From Lachnospiraceae bacterium (GTDB taxonomy: Bacteria > Bacillota > Clostridia > Lachnospirales > Lachnospiraceae), in the NCBI GenBank assembly GCA_015057665.1, contig SVDY01000024.1:1-36452 (forward strand): a DNA stretch of 36,452 bases, read 5' to 3'. The position numbers and the translations under genes were made by a program. The notes beneath the pieces were generated by a model that saw only the letters and a program-made list of their open reading frames with translations, was not told the origin of the DNA and did not search any database. Shown one piece after another: positions 16,255 through 24,033 of the stretch. The stretch's first letter is position 1. Every line of letters starts with the position of its first letter.

Positions 16255-17505
16255 GTGGGAAAAAAGAACATACATCTCAGTGATTTTATTAATGTGGACG
16301 AATTGCAGCAATTACAGGATAACTGGTCAAAAGCGACAGGTATTGGTTTTGTAACTGTAGATTCGGAAGGAAAGCCGGTGACTCGTCAGAGCGGTTTTAC
16401 TGACTTTTGCCGGGCGCTCCGCGAAAAGAAAGAAGAATATCGGGAACTTTGCTATTTCTGTGACGCATGTGGCGGAAGAAGGGCAAGAAAGAACGGAAAA
16501 CCATATGTATATACCTGCCATACCGGTCTGGTGGATTTTGCAATTCCGATCATTTTGGAGAATCAGTATATTGGAGCAATTCTGGCTGGTCAGATTAATG
16601 CATTTGACAAAGAAAGTTTAAAACCAATCACATCAAAAACAGTGGACTGGATGGCAGATGAAGAATTGACTGAGTTATATCAGAAGACACCGAAGATGTC
16701 TCTGGAGAAAATAACTGCTGTGTCCAATGTTATTTATGAGGGGTATCGTTATTTTATCGAGAAAGAATACTTTCATAAAGTTGACAGGGAATTAAAAGAA
16801 AAGAAATTAAAGTTAATAAAAGAAGAAAAACTGCGTATTGAGATGGAGAAATCCATCAAAGATATTGAGTTAAAAGCACTTCATTATCAGATAAATCCCC
16901 ATTTTCTTTTTAATGTATTAAATACCATAGGCCGCCTCGCTTTTTTTGAGAATGCCAAGATGACGGAAGATGTCGTATATGCCTTTTCTGATATGATGCG
17001 TTATGTTCTTAAGAAAAGTTCCAATCAGCTTGGACCGTTGAAAGATGAACTGGCTCATGTGAATAATTATTTGAAAATACAGAAAATCCGGTTGGGAAGC
17101 CGTCTTCAGTATAATGTACAGGCTGCGGAGCAGTTCCTTGACGTAAAAGTGCCGTTTATGTGCCTTCAGCCGATTGTGGAAAACTGCATCAAATATGCAG
17201 TGGAAAACAGGGCATCCGGTGGATGCGTCACTGTTGAAGTGTATCAGAAAGATCATGATTTGTACGTGGAGATTACAGATGATGGTGATGGGATTTCCAA
17301 ACAGATGATTCAGGAAATTTTGAATGGGGATGCGTATAGGAATAACCATGAGCATTCCGTTGGACTGCATAATGTAAATTCCCGATTGAAGCTTTTCTAT
17401 GGAAAAGAGTACTGCCTGAATATAGAGAGCCAGGGCAAACCGGGCAAGGGAACCAGAGTAACGGTCCGTGTCCCTATGGGGCTTAAGAGTTTTGCTCTTC
17501 AATAG
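16255..17505 (+). CDS. Soluble PocR-domain sensor histidine kinase
   Basis: The 416-residue protein has a PocR ligand-sensing domain (about residues 8-170), a short coiled coil (about 175-205), a LytS-type His_kinase domain with the phosphoacceptor in INPHFLFN (H216), and an ATPase domain with QPIVENCIKYAVEN, DDGDGIS and GLHNVNSRL. No membrane segment is present. PocR domains of Salmonella PocR and related regulators respond to diols such as 1,2-propanediol. The domain carries a cysteine set (C52, C66, C69, C72, C88) including CYFCDAC. It begins at GTG 16255 with GGGAAGGA upstream and is paired with the adjacent response regulator. It most likely senses propanediol or a related signal and controls pdu. 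Confidence 0.88.
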   Translation: MGKKNIHLSDFINVDELQQLQDNWSKATGIGFVTVDSEGKPVTRQSGFTDFCRALREKKEEYRELCYFCDACGGRRARKNGKPYVYTCHTGLVDFAIPIILENQYIGAILAGQINAFDKESLKPITSKTVDWMADEELTELYQKTPKMSLEKITAVSNVIYEGYRYFIEKEYFHKVDRELKEKKLKLIKEEKLRIEMEKSIKDIELKALHYQINPHFLFNVLNTIGRLAFFENAKMTEDVVYAFSDMMRYVLKKSSNQLGPLKDELAHVNNYLKIQKIRLGSRLQYNVQAAEQFLDVKVPFMCLQPIVENCIKYAVENRASGGCVTVEVYQKDHDLYVEITDDGDGISKQMIQEILNGDAYRNNHEHSVGLHNVNSRLKLFYGKEYCLNIESQGKPGKGTRVTVRVPMGLKSFALQ

Positions 17506-17531
17506 TATGGGAACAGAGCGGGAGGAACAAT

Positions 17532-18599
17532 ATGTATAGAATTCTGATTGTAGAAGACGAAGAATTAGAGAGAACATCGCTTAAGATATTCCTGGAAGAG
17601 AATTTGTCTGACGTAAGGATTGTCGGGGAAGCCAAGAGCGGATATGAAGCGATGGAGTGTATAGACCGGGAAGACATTAATGTAATGCTCGTGGACATTA
17701 ATATTCCGGGAGCGGATGGGCTTGAGGTAATCCGTTATGCGAGAGAAAAGCTGGATAAAGTCATAATTATTGTGACGACTGCATATAACGATTTTGAGAT
17801 CGCCCACGCAGCTATTAAACTGAAAGTCAATGATTTTTTATTAAAGCCAATCCGTAAAGAGACTTTGATTGAGACGGTACAATCCTATGAAGAGGAACTT
17901 AACCATCATGACAGTCCCGGACAGAGCAGCAAGATTCTTATCAGACTTGGCAATGAAATCCGCAAGTGCTCTTACAAGGCGTCCATTGATCTTCTGAAAG
18001 AATATATTGACAGTGTTTATCAGGAATTTAATGATGTAAACGTCATTTCCAAGAAACTTCAGGAACTTGCCAAGATGATTTTAAAAATCAGTGAAGAACT
18101 TGGCGTAAATGATGGTAATGAACTGGTGGTTCAGACCGAAAAGTTAAAAATAAAATATCTTTTATATAATAATAAGCATGATGCCTATAATGAGGTAGTT
18201 AAGATGATCGACATCCTTTTTGATAAAGTAAATGTAAAAGGCAAGATCAGTGATGACGGTATGAAAGTCGTTGTAGACTATATCGAGAGAAATATCAAAA
18301 AAGGCATCAGTCTGGAAGATGTTGCCAATCATGTCAACATCAGTACTTACTATTTGAGTAAGATCTTCAAAAAGGAGATGGGAGTGAATTTCATCACCTA
18401 TATTACGGATCGTAAGATGGAACTGGCAAAAGAGATGCTGGCTACCACAGACGTTCCTGTACTTAACATAGCCTTGGATCTGGCGTATAACGAAGCGAAT
18501 TATTTCAGCAAAGCCTTCAAAAAGAAGACGGGTTATACACCATCTGAGTATAGAGAAAAATTCAGCAAGAGAAAGGAAAGTGATCATGAAACGGTTTAA
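17532..18599 (+). CDS. AraC-type response regulator
   Basis: A 355-residue regulator with an N-terminal receiver domain (about 1-120; acidic pair E8/D9, phosphoacceptor D55 in VDINIPG, T/A at VTTAYND and K in LLKPIRK), a helical linker (about 130-245) and two AraC-type helix-turn-helix motifs at the C-terminus (about 250-347: VANHVNISTYYLSKIFKKE in type and YNEANYFSKAFKK). This YesN-like class binds direct repeats to activate transcription. It starts 26 nt after the kinase with a GGGAGGAAC site and its end overlaps pduQ by 14 nt, tying regulation to the pathway. Confidence 0.93.
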   Translation: MYRILIVEDEELERTSLKIFLEENLSDVRIVGEAKSGYEAMECIDREDINVMLVDINIPGADGLEVIRYAREKLDKVIIIVTTAYNDFEIAHAAIKLKVNDFLLKPIRKETLIETVQSYEEELNHHDSPGQSSKILIRLGNEIRKCSYKASIDLLKEYIDSVYQEFNDVNVISKKLQELAKMILKISEELGVNDGNELVVQTEKLKIKYLLYNNKHDAYNEVVKMIDILFDKVNVKGKISDDGMKVVVDYIERNIKKGISLEDVANHVNISTYYLSKIFKKEMGVNFITYITDRKMELAKEMLATTDVPVLNIALDLAYNEANYFSKAFKKKTGYTPSEYREKFSKRKESDHETV

Positions 18600-19722
18600 G
18601 ATTAAAACAGAAGTGTGTTTCAGTGAAAATGCTCTGGACATACTTAAGACATTCAAGGATCAGAAAGCAGTTATCATCACAGATGATTTCATGTACAATT
18701 CCGGTGTCACTGATGTAATCGAAAAAAAGCTTTCCAATTGCACAAGCATCGCTATTTTTAGTGATGTAATTCCGGACCCTCCGATGGATCTGATCATGAA
18801 GGGGGTAGAGTTCCTTGTGGAAGCGGATTGCGACCTTGTTGTAGCTCTTGGAGGCGGATCTTCTATTGATGCGGCGAAAGCCATCGAGTATATTGCTCAG
18901 AAGATGCAGCCGGAAAAGAAGTATTACTTCGTTGCAATTCCAACTACAAGCGGAACCGGATCGGAGGTTACCCAGTTTGCCGTTATCACAGATTCTACTA
19001 CAGGGACAAAGTACCCTCTCGTTGATGAGGCTTTGACTCCTGACATGGCGATTCTGGATCCTGAGCTTGTTAAGACAGCTCCTCCGTTTATTACAGCGGA
19101 TACGGGTATGGATGTAATCACACATGCAATTGAGGCTTACGTTTCCGAACTGGCAAGTGACTGTTCTGACTGCCTGGCTGAAAAAGCCTGCGAACTGGCA
19201 TTTGAATATCTTCCAAGATGCTACCGCAATGGATTCGATATCAGAGCCAGAGACAAAATGCACAGAGCATCCTGTCTTGCCGGCATGGCATTTAACAGCG
19301 TAAACCTTGGACTTAACCATGGTATCGCTCATGCCCTCGGTGCAATTTTCCACATTCCTCACGGAAGAGCCAATGCCCTGATTCTTCCTCATGTAATCGA
19401 ATTCAATGCTGACATGGCAAGAGACATGGCGAAGCATAGTACAAAGATTGCAGAGAAATATCAGAAGATGGCTCGTGTGATCGGTCTTCCTGCGCCAACT
19501 CCAAAAGTAGGGGTGCAGAACCTGATCGACGAAATTACACGACTTCTGAAATACATGGACAGACCTCTTTGTATTACAGATTGTGGTGTGACTCTCGAAG
19601 AGTTTGAAACTCACAGAGAAGAAATTATTGCGAGAGCCTTAAAAGATGCTTGTACTGTAGCCAACCCTAGACCGGTTGATGCAGAAGATATCAGCAAGAT
19701 TTTAGACAAAATCGCAAAATAA
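18586..19722 (+). CDS. pduQ: 1-propanol dehydrogenase PduQ (iron-type alcohol dehydrogenase)
   Basis: PduQ reduces propionaldehyde to 1-propanol and regenerates NAD+ inside the microcompartment. The 378-residue protein has the iron-dependent ADH signatures: nucleotide-binding LGGGSSIDAAKAI (about residues 88-100), PTTSGTGSEVT, the metal-binding DVITHAIEAYVS and LNHGIAHALGAIFHIPHGRANA histidines. ATG 18586 has GAAAGG upstream; a GTG at 18580 is less likely. It overlaps the response regulator gene and precedes the main shell operon, unlike Salmonella where pduQ lies between pduP and pduS. Other iron-ADHs (for example EutG) are close relatives; context decides for PduQ. Confidence 0.86.
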   Translation: MKRFKIKTEVCFSENALDILKTFKDQKAVIITDDFMYNSGVTDVIEKKLSNCTSIAIFSDVIPDPPMDLIMKGVEFLVEADCDLVVALGGGSSIDAAKAIEYIAQKMQPEKKYYFVAIPTTSGTGSEVTQFAVITDSTTGTKYPLVDEALTPDMAILDPELVKTAPPFITADTGMDVITHAIEAYVSELASDCSDCLAEKACELAFEYLPRCYRNGFDIRARDKMHRASCLAGMAFNSVNLGLNHGIAHALGAIFHIPHGRANALILPHVIEFNADMARDMAKHSTKIAEKYQKMARVIGLPAPTPKVGVQNLIDEITRLLKYMDRPLCITDCGVTLEEFETHREEIIARALKDACTVANPRPVDAEDISKILDKIAK

Positions 19723-19769
19723 TCCACTTTATTGTGCTAAAATGTGTTTGGAATTAACATAATTGCATG

Positions 19770-19904
19770 CAAAAAAGTGGGGGGACTGACTGATTTATAG
19801 TCAAAAAAGTATCACAGCATATAGGGCCAGTATGGGGTTTATGGTTTTTTGGACTAAAAAATACATTTTAAAGCCAAGAATTTTTGGTAAATATGCTATA
19901 TAAT
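19770..19904 (+). promoter_or_regulatory. Promoter region of the main pdu operon with three A-tract repeats
   Basis: The -10 is TATAAT at 19899-19904 with no -35 match at the right distance, as for an activator-dependent promoter. Upstream, CAAAAAAGT occurs exactly at 19770-19778 and 19802-19810, and a related CTAAAAAATAC at 19854-19864. The A6 tracts start at 19771, 19803 and 19856, spaced 32 and 53 bp, close to 3 and 5 helical turns, so they lie on one DNA face. They are good candidates for binding by the neighbouring AraC-type regulator. The rest of 19723-19973 holds no gene. Confidence 0.5.
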
Positions 19905-19973
19905 GATACTATGAGTTAATTACCAAAGCCACGGCGTCACGTAAGGCGCCAGAGCAAAAGAAGGAGGTCAATT

Positions 19974-20249
19974 ATGCAAAAAGAAGCTTTAGGAATGATT
20001 GAAACCAAAGGTTTAGTTGGCGCTATCGAAGCAGCCGATGCTATGGTTAAATCTGCAAACGTATCCTTAGTAGGATATGAAAAAATCGGATCCGGATTAG
20101 TTACTGTAATGGTAAGAGGCGATGTAGGTGCAGTTAAAGCAGCTGTTGACGCTGGAACAGTAGCAGCTGACAAAGTTGGAACAGTTGTATCTAGCCATGT
20201 AATCCCAAGACCACACACTGATGTAGAGAAAATTCTCCCTCAGGCATAA
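19974..20249 (+). CDS. pduA: Microcompartment shell hexamer protein PduA
   Basis: A 91-residue single BMC-domain protein that forms hexameric shell tiles; the central pore of PduA passes 1,2-propanediol. The sequence [24 protein letters not shown] and the pore loop region YEKIGSG, then [17 protein letters not shown] and the end [14 protein letters not shown] are typical. Start ATG 19974 follows AGAAGGAGGTC. It is the first gene of the main operon, 41 nt before pduB. The protein is close to the second shell protein PduJ downstream. Confidence 0.95.
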   Translation: MQKEALGMIETKGLVGAIEAADAMVKSANVSLVGYEKIGSGLVTVMVRGDVGAVKAAVDAGTVAADKVGTVVSSHVIPRPHTDVEKILPQA

Positions 20250-20290
20250 TTAATTATTTAATTTTTAATCGATAATGGAGGTAATATTCG

Positions 20291-21085
20291 ATGAAAGATG
20301 AAATGATGAGCAAAATCATGGACGAAGTTATGAAAAAAATGGGCGGCGCTGAAACAGCAGAAGCTGATTGCGCATGTGCAGAATACGTTTGTGGCTTAAC
20401 AGAGTATGTTGGAACAGCTATGGGACATACAATCGGTTTAGTTATTGCTAACCTTGACAGCAACGTACATGAATTATTAAAGATCGATCCTAAATACCGT
20501 TCTATCGGTATCATCTCTGACCGTGTTGGTGCAGGCCCACAGATCATGGCTTGTGACGAAGCAGTTAAAGCTACTAACACAGAAGTTCTCATGGTAGAAT
20601 GCCCTCGTGATACAGAAGGCGGCGCTGGCCATGGTTGCTTAATCGTATTCGGTGCAGAAGACGTTTCTGACGCTAGAAGAGCTGTAGAAGTTGCTCTTAA
20701 AGAAGTTGAAAGAACATTCGGCGATGTATACGGAAACTCCGCTGGACATCTTGAATTCCAGTACACAGCACGTGCTTCTTACTGCTGTAACAAAGCTTTC
20801 GGCGCTCCTGTAGGTAAAGCATTTGGTCTTACTGTAGGTGCTCCAGCTGGTATCGGTATCGTATTAGCAGATACAGCTACAAAGACAGCTACAATCGATC
20901 CTATTTCTATCGCTACACCTGGTAACGGCGGAACAAGCTTCTCTAACGAAGTTAACTACTTCTTCTCTGGTGATTCCGGAGCAGTTAGACAGGCTATCGT
21001 TGGTGCAAGAGAAGTTGGTAAACAGCTCCTTAAAGCTCTCGCTCCAGATGAACCACTTGAATCCGCAACTGTACCTTACATCTAA
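20291..21085 (+). CDS. pduB: Trimeric tandem-BMC shell protein PduB
   Basis: A 264-residue tandem-BMC shell protein forming trimers. After an N-terminal helix (MKDEMMSKIMDEVMKKM) and a linker with CACAEYVC, two BMC repeats follow (about residues 36-145 and 150-262), with PRDTEGGAGHGCLIVFGAEDVSDARRAVEVAL at the junction. In Salmonella the PduB N-terminus anchors the enzyme core to the shell, and a shorter PduB' begins near codon 38. A Met at codon 44 (20420) could give a PduB' but has only a weak GGA site. ATG 20291 follows GGAGGTAA. Normal length. Confidence 0.95.
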   Translation: MKDEMMSKIMDEVMKKMGGAETAEADCACAEYVCGLTEYVGTAMGHTIGLVIANLDSNVHELLKIDPKYRSIGIISDRVGAGPQIMACDEAVKATNTEVLMVECPRDTEGGAGHGCLIVFGAEDVSDARRAVEVALKEVERTFGDVYGNSAGHLEFQYTARASYCCNKAFGAPVGKAFGLTVGAPAGIGIVLADTATKTATIDPISIATPGNGGTSFSNEVNYFFSGDSGAVRQAIVGAREVGKQLLKALAPDEPLESATVPYI

Positions 21086-21116
21086 GATATAGTTAAAGTA
21101 AGATATACGAAAACTA

Positions 21117-21153
21117 TACCGCCGGATTTTTTAATTGTTCGTGACCGGTGGTA
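21117..21153 (+). other. Stem-loop between pduB and pduC
   Basis: TACCGCCGG (21117-21125) pairs with CCGGTGGTA (21145-21153), 9 bp with one G-U, around a 19-nt loop. There is no T run after it, so it is not a standard terminator. It may protect or process the mRNA between shell and enzyme genes. Confidence 0.45.
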
Positions 21154-21184
21154 AATATCAAAGAATTAGAGAGGTGTTTAGACC

Positions 21185-22846
21185 GTGAGAAGTAAACGTT
21201 TTGAATATTTAGATCAAAGACCTGTTAATCAGGACGGTTATATTAAAGAGTGGGCAGAAGTAGGTCTTATCGCTATGAACTCCCCATTCGATCCAAAGCC
21301 ATCCATTAAAATCGAAAATGGCGTTGTAGTAGAAATGGACGGAAAATGCAGAGATAAATTCGACATGCTCGATGTATTTATCGCTGATTACGCTATCGAT
21401 TTAGACAGAGCTGAAGAAGCTATGGCTAAAGATTCTCTTGAAATCGCTCGTATGCTCGTTGATATCAACGTAACAAGAGATGAAGTATTATACTATACAA
21501 CAGCAGTAACTCCTGCTAAATTAGTTGAAATCGTTGGTAACTTATCTGTATTAGAAGCTATGATGGGTATCACAAAGATGCGTGCTCGTAAACAGCCAGC
21601 TAACCAGTGCCACGTTACAAACGTAAAAGACAACATGATCCAGATCGCAGCTGACGCAGCTGAAGCAGCTGTTCGTGGTTTCGCTGAAATGGAAACAACA
21701 GTAGGTATCGTACGTTACGCACCTTTCAACGCATTAGCAATCATGTTAGGATCCAACGTTGGACGTCCTGGTATCCTTACACAGTGTGCTGTAGAAGAAG
21801 CTACAGAGCTTGACCTTGGTATGAGAGGTTACACAGCATACGCTGAAACAGTATCCGTATACGGAACAGAAGACGTATTCATGGACGGTGATGACACACC
21901 TTGGTCCAAAGCTTTCTTAGCTTCCTGCTACGCTTCCCGTGGTCTTAAGATGAGATTCACATCCGGTACAGGTTCTGAAGTACAGATGGGTATGGCAGAA
22001 GGATGCTCTATGTTATACCTTGAAGCAAGATGTCTTGCTGTAACTCGTGGAGCTGGTGTTCAGGGTACACAGAACGGTTCCGTATCTTGTGTAGGTGTTC
22101 CTGCAGCTGTTCCATCCGGTATCAGAGCTATTGCTTGTGAAAACTTAATCGCAGGTATGCTCGACCTTGAAAATGCTTCCTCTAACGACCAGACATTCAC
22201 ACACTCTGACCTTAGAAGAGTAGCACGTTCTATGCCACAGTTCATCCCTGGTACAGACTATATCTGTTCCGGTTACTCTGCAACTCCTAACTACGACAAT
22301 ATGTTCGCTGGTTCTAACTGGGATGCAGACGATTATGATGACTGGTGTGCAATCCAGCGTGACTTAAGAGTTGACGCTGGTTTATTACCAGCTTCTGAAG
22401 AAGAAGTTGTTGCAGCTCGTAACAAAGCAGCTAGAGCAATCCAGGCTGTATTCGCAGAACTCGGCCTTCCAGAAATTACAGACGAAGAAGTTGAAGCTGG
22501 TACATACGCTCGCGGATCTCAGGATATGCCAGATCGTAACGTAGTAGAAGACTTAAAAGCAGCAGAAGATATGCTTGCTCGTGGCATCACAGGTATCGAC
22601 TTCGTTAAAGCATTATACAAAGGCGGATTTGAAGATGTAGCTAACTCTATCTTCCAGATCCAGAAAGCTAAAGTAGTAGGTGACTACTTACATACAGCTT
22701 CCATGCTTGACAGTGACTTCCATGTAATCTCTGCAGTTAACTCCTGCAACGATTACCACGGACCAATGACAGGATATCAGATTAGCCCAGAAAGATGGGA
22801 AGCAATCGCTAACATCCGTAAAGCTATTGATCCAGAAACAATCTAA
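21185..22846 (+). CDS. pduC: AdoCbl-dependent propanediol dehydratase large subunit PduC
   Basis: PduC is the catalytic subunit converting 1,2-propanediol to propionaldehyde by a B12 radical mechanism. The 553-residue protein aligns without gaps to known active-site numbering of Klebsiella diol dehydratase: Q141, H143, E170, E221, Q296 and D335 are all in place, and S301 and Q336 match the diol rather than the glycerol enzyme pattern. Starts at GTG 21185 with AGAGGTG upstream. The 99-nt gap after pduB contains a stem-loop. Glycerol may also be a substrate, as for all enzymes of this family. Confidence 0.96.
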   Translation: MRSKRFEYLDQRPVNQDGYIKEWAEVGLIAMNSPFDPKPSIKIENGVVVEMDGKCRDKFDMLDVFIADYAIDLDRAEEAMAKDSLEIARMLVDINVTRDEVLYYTTAVTPAKLVEIVGNLSVLEAMMGITKMRARKQPANQCHVTNVKDNMIQIAADAAEAAVRGFAEMETTVGIVRYAPFNALAIMLGSNVGRPGILTQCAVEEATELDLGMRGYTAYAETVSVYGTEDVFMDGDDTPWSKAFLASCYASRGLKMRFTSGTGSEVQMGMAEGCSMLYLEARCLAVTRGAGVQGTQNGSVSCVGVPAAVPSGIRAIACENLIAGMLDLENASSNDQTFTHSDLRRVARSMPQFIPGTDYICSGYSATPNYDNMFAGSNWDADDYDDWCAIQRDLRVDAGLLPASEEEVVAARNKAARAIQAVFAELGLPEITDEEVEAGTYARGSQDMPDRNVVEDLKAAEDMLARGITGIDFVKALYKGGFEDVANSIFQIQKAKVVGDYLHTASMLDSDFHVISAVNSCNDYHGPMTGYQISPERWEAIANIRKAIDPETI

Positions 22847-22863
22847 TAGGAAGGTGAGAAGTA

Positions 22864-23502
22864 ATGGCAATTGATGAAAAATTATTAAGAAGTATTATCG
22901 CAGAAGTACTTAAAGATATGAACGCAGCTCCAGCTCCAGCAGCAGAAGTTAAAGGCGACATCTGCATCGAAGAAATCGGTGATGCTCCAGTTGGAACAAA
23001 CCCTAATGAAGTAGTTCTTGGTCTTGCACCTGCTTTTGGTGTACACCAGACAACAAACATCGTTGGAATCCCTCACGGCAAGATCGTTAAAGAAATCATG
23101 GCTGGTCTTGAAGAAGAAGGCGTAGCATGCCGTATCGTTAAAGTTTACAGAACATCTGACGTTTCCTTCATCGCTCATGATGCAGCTGAACTTTCCGGTT
23201 CCGGTATCGGTATTGGTATCCAGTCCAAAGGTACAACAGTTATCCACCAGAAAGACTTACCAAACCTTTCCAACCTTGAATTATTCCCACAGTGCCCACT
23301 TATCGACCTTGACACATACAGACAGATCGGTAAAAACGCAGCTAAATACGCTAAGGGCGAATCTCCAATGCCTGTTACAGTAAGAAATGACCAGATGGCT
23401 AGACCTAAATATCAGGGTCTCTCTGCTCTTCTTCATATTAAAGAAACTGAACATGCAGATAGAAATAAAGCTCCAAAAGCTCTTAAAGTTACTATTAAAT
23501 AG
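22864..23502 (+). CDS. pduD: Propanediol dehydratase medium subunit PduD
   Basis: A 212-residue subunit of the dehydratase that helps hold AdoCbl. It begins with an amphipathic helix ([19 protein letters not shown]), an Ala/Pro linker (about residues 20-30) and then the globular subunit from about residue 35 ([25 protein letters not shown] in type). In Salmonella the PduD N-terminus is the signal that brings the dehydratase into the compartment. ATG 22864 has AGGAAGGTGAG upstream. It lies 17 nt after pduC and its stop touches the pduE ribosome site. Confidence 0.95.
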   Translation: MAIDEKLLRSIIAEVLKDMNAAPAPAAEVKGDICIEEIGDAPVGTNPNEVVLGLAPAFGVHQTTNIVGIPHGKIVKEIMAGLEEEGVACRIVKVYRTSDVSFIAHDAAELSGSGIGIGIQSKGTTVIHQKDLPNLSNLELFPQCPLIDLDTYRQIGKNAAKYAKGESPMPVTVRNDQMARPKYQGLSALLHIKETEHADRNKAPKALKVTIK

Positions 23503-23516
23503 TGGAGGTGTCAGTT

Positions 23517-24002
23517 TTGAATCAGGAATTATTAATTAGACAGATTATGCAGGAAGTATTAAAAAATATGCAGGGCGCACAGGCTGCTCCAGCAACAGTT
23601 ACTGCAGCTGATTATCCATTAGGAGAAACAATGCCAGAAAAGATCAAATCCGCTTCCGGCAAAGCTCTTGATGAATTAACATTAGAAGGCGTAATCAACG
23701 GCACATTAACAGCTGCTGATTTCCGTATCACAAAAGAAACTCTCGAATTACAGGCTCAGGTAGCTGACTCTGTTGGTAGAAAAACATTCGGTATGAACTT
23801 AAGAAGAGCTGGCGAGCTTATCCCTGTTCCAGATGCTCGTCTCCTTGAAATCTACAATGCATTAAGACCTTACAAATCTACAAAAGCTGAATTATATGCT
23901 ATCGCTGATGAATTAATCAACGTATACGGCGCAACAGTAAGCGGAAACTTCGTAAAAGAAGCAGCTGACGTTTACGAAAAGAGAAACAGATTAAAAAAAT
24001 AA
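23517..24002 (+). CDS. pduE: Propanediol dehydratase small subunit PduE
   Basis: The 161-residue small subunit completes the (CDE)2 dehydratase. It also starts with a tag-like helix (NQELLIRQIMQEVLKNMQ), an Ala-rich linker and the conserved body with YPLGETMPEKIKSASGKALDELTLE and RAGELIPVPDARLLEIYNALRP. I chose TTG 23517 since GGAGGTG (23504-23510) lies just upstream; the in-frame GTG at 23502 overlaps the pduD stop and would precede its own site. Such non-ATG starts occur elsewhere in the operon. Confidence 0.92.
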   Translation: MNQELLIRQIMQEVLKNMQGAQAAPATVTAADYPLGETMPEKIKSASGKALDELTLEGVINGTLTAADFRITKETLELQAQVADSVGRKTFGMNLRRAGELIPVPDARLLEIYNALRPYKSTKAELYAIADELINVYGATVSGNFVKEAADVYEKRNRLKK

Positions 24003-24033
24003 TATTTTAATCTGATACGGAGGTGCGATATCA

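Noticed and set aside
18562-19614. 350-codon open frame on the minus strand opposite pduQ
   Set aside because: Cys/His-rich composition and lack of a ribosome site fit an antisense shadow; pduQ on the plus strand has clear enzyme motifs.
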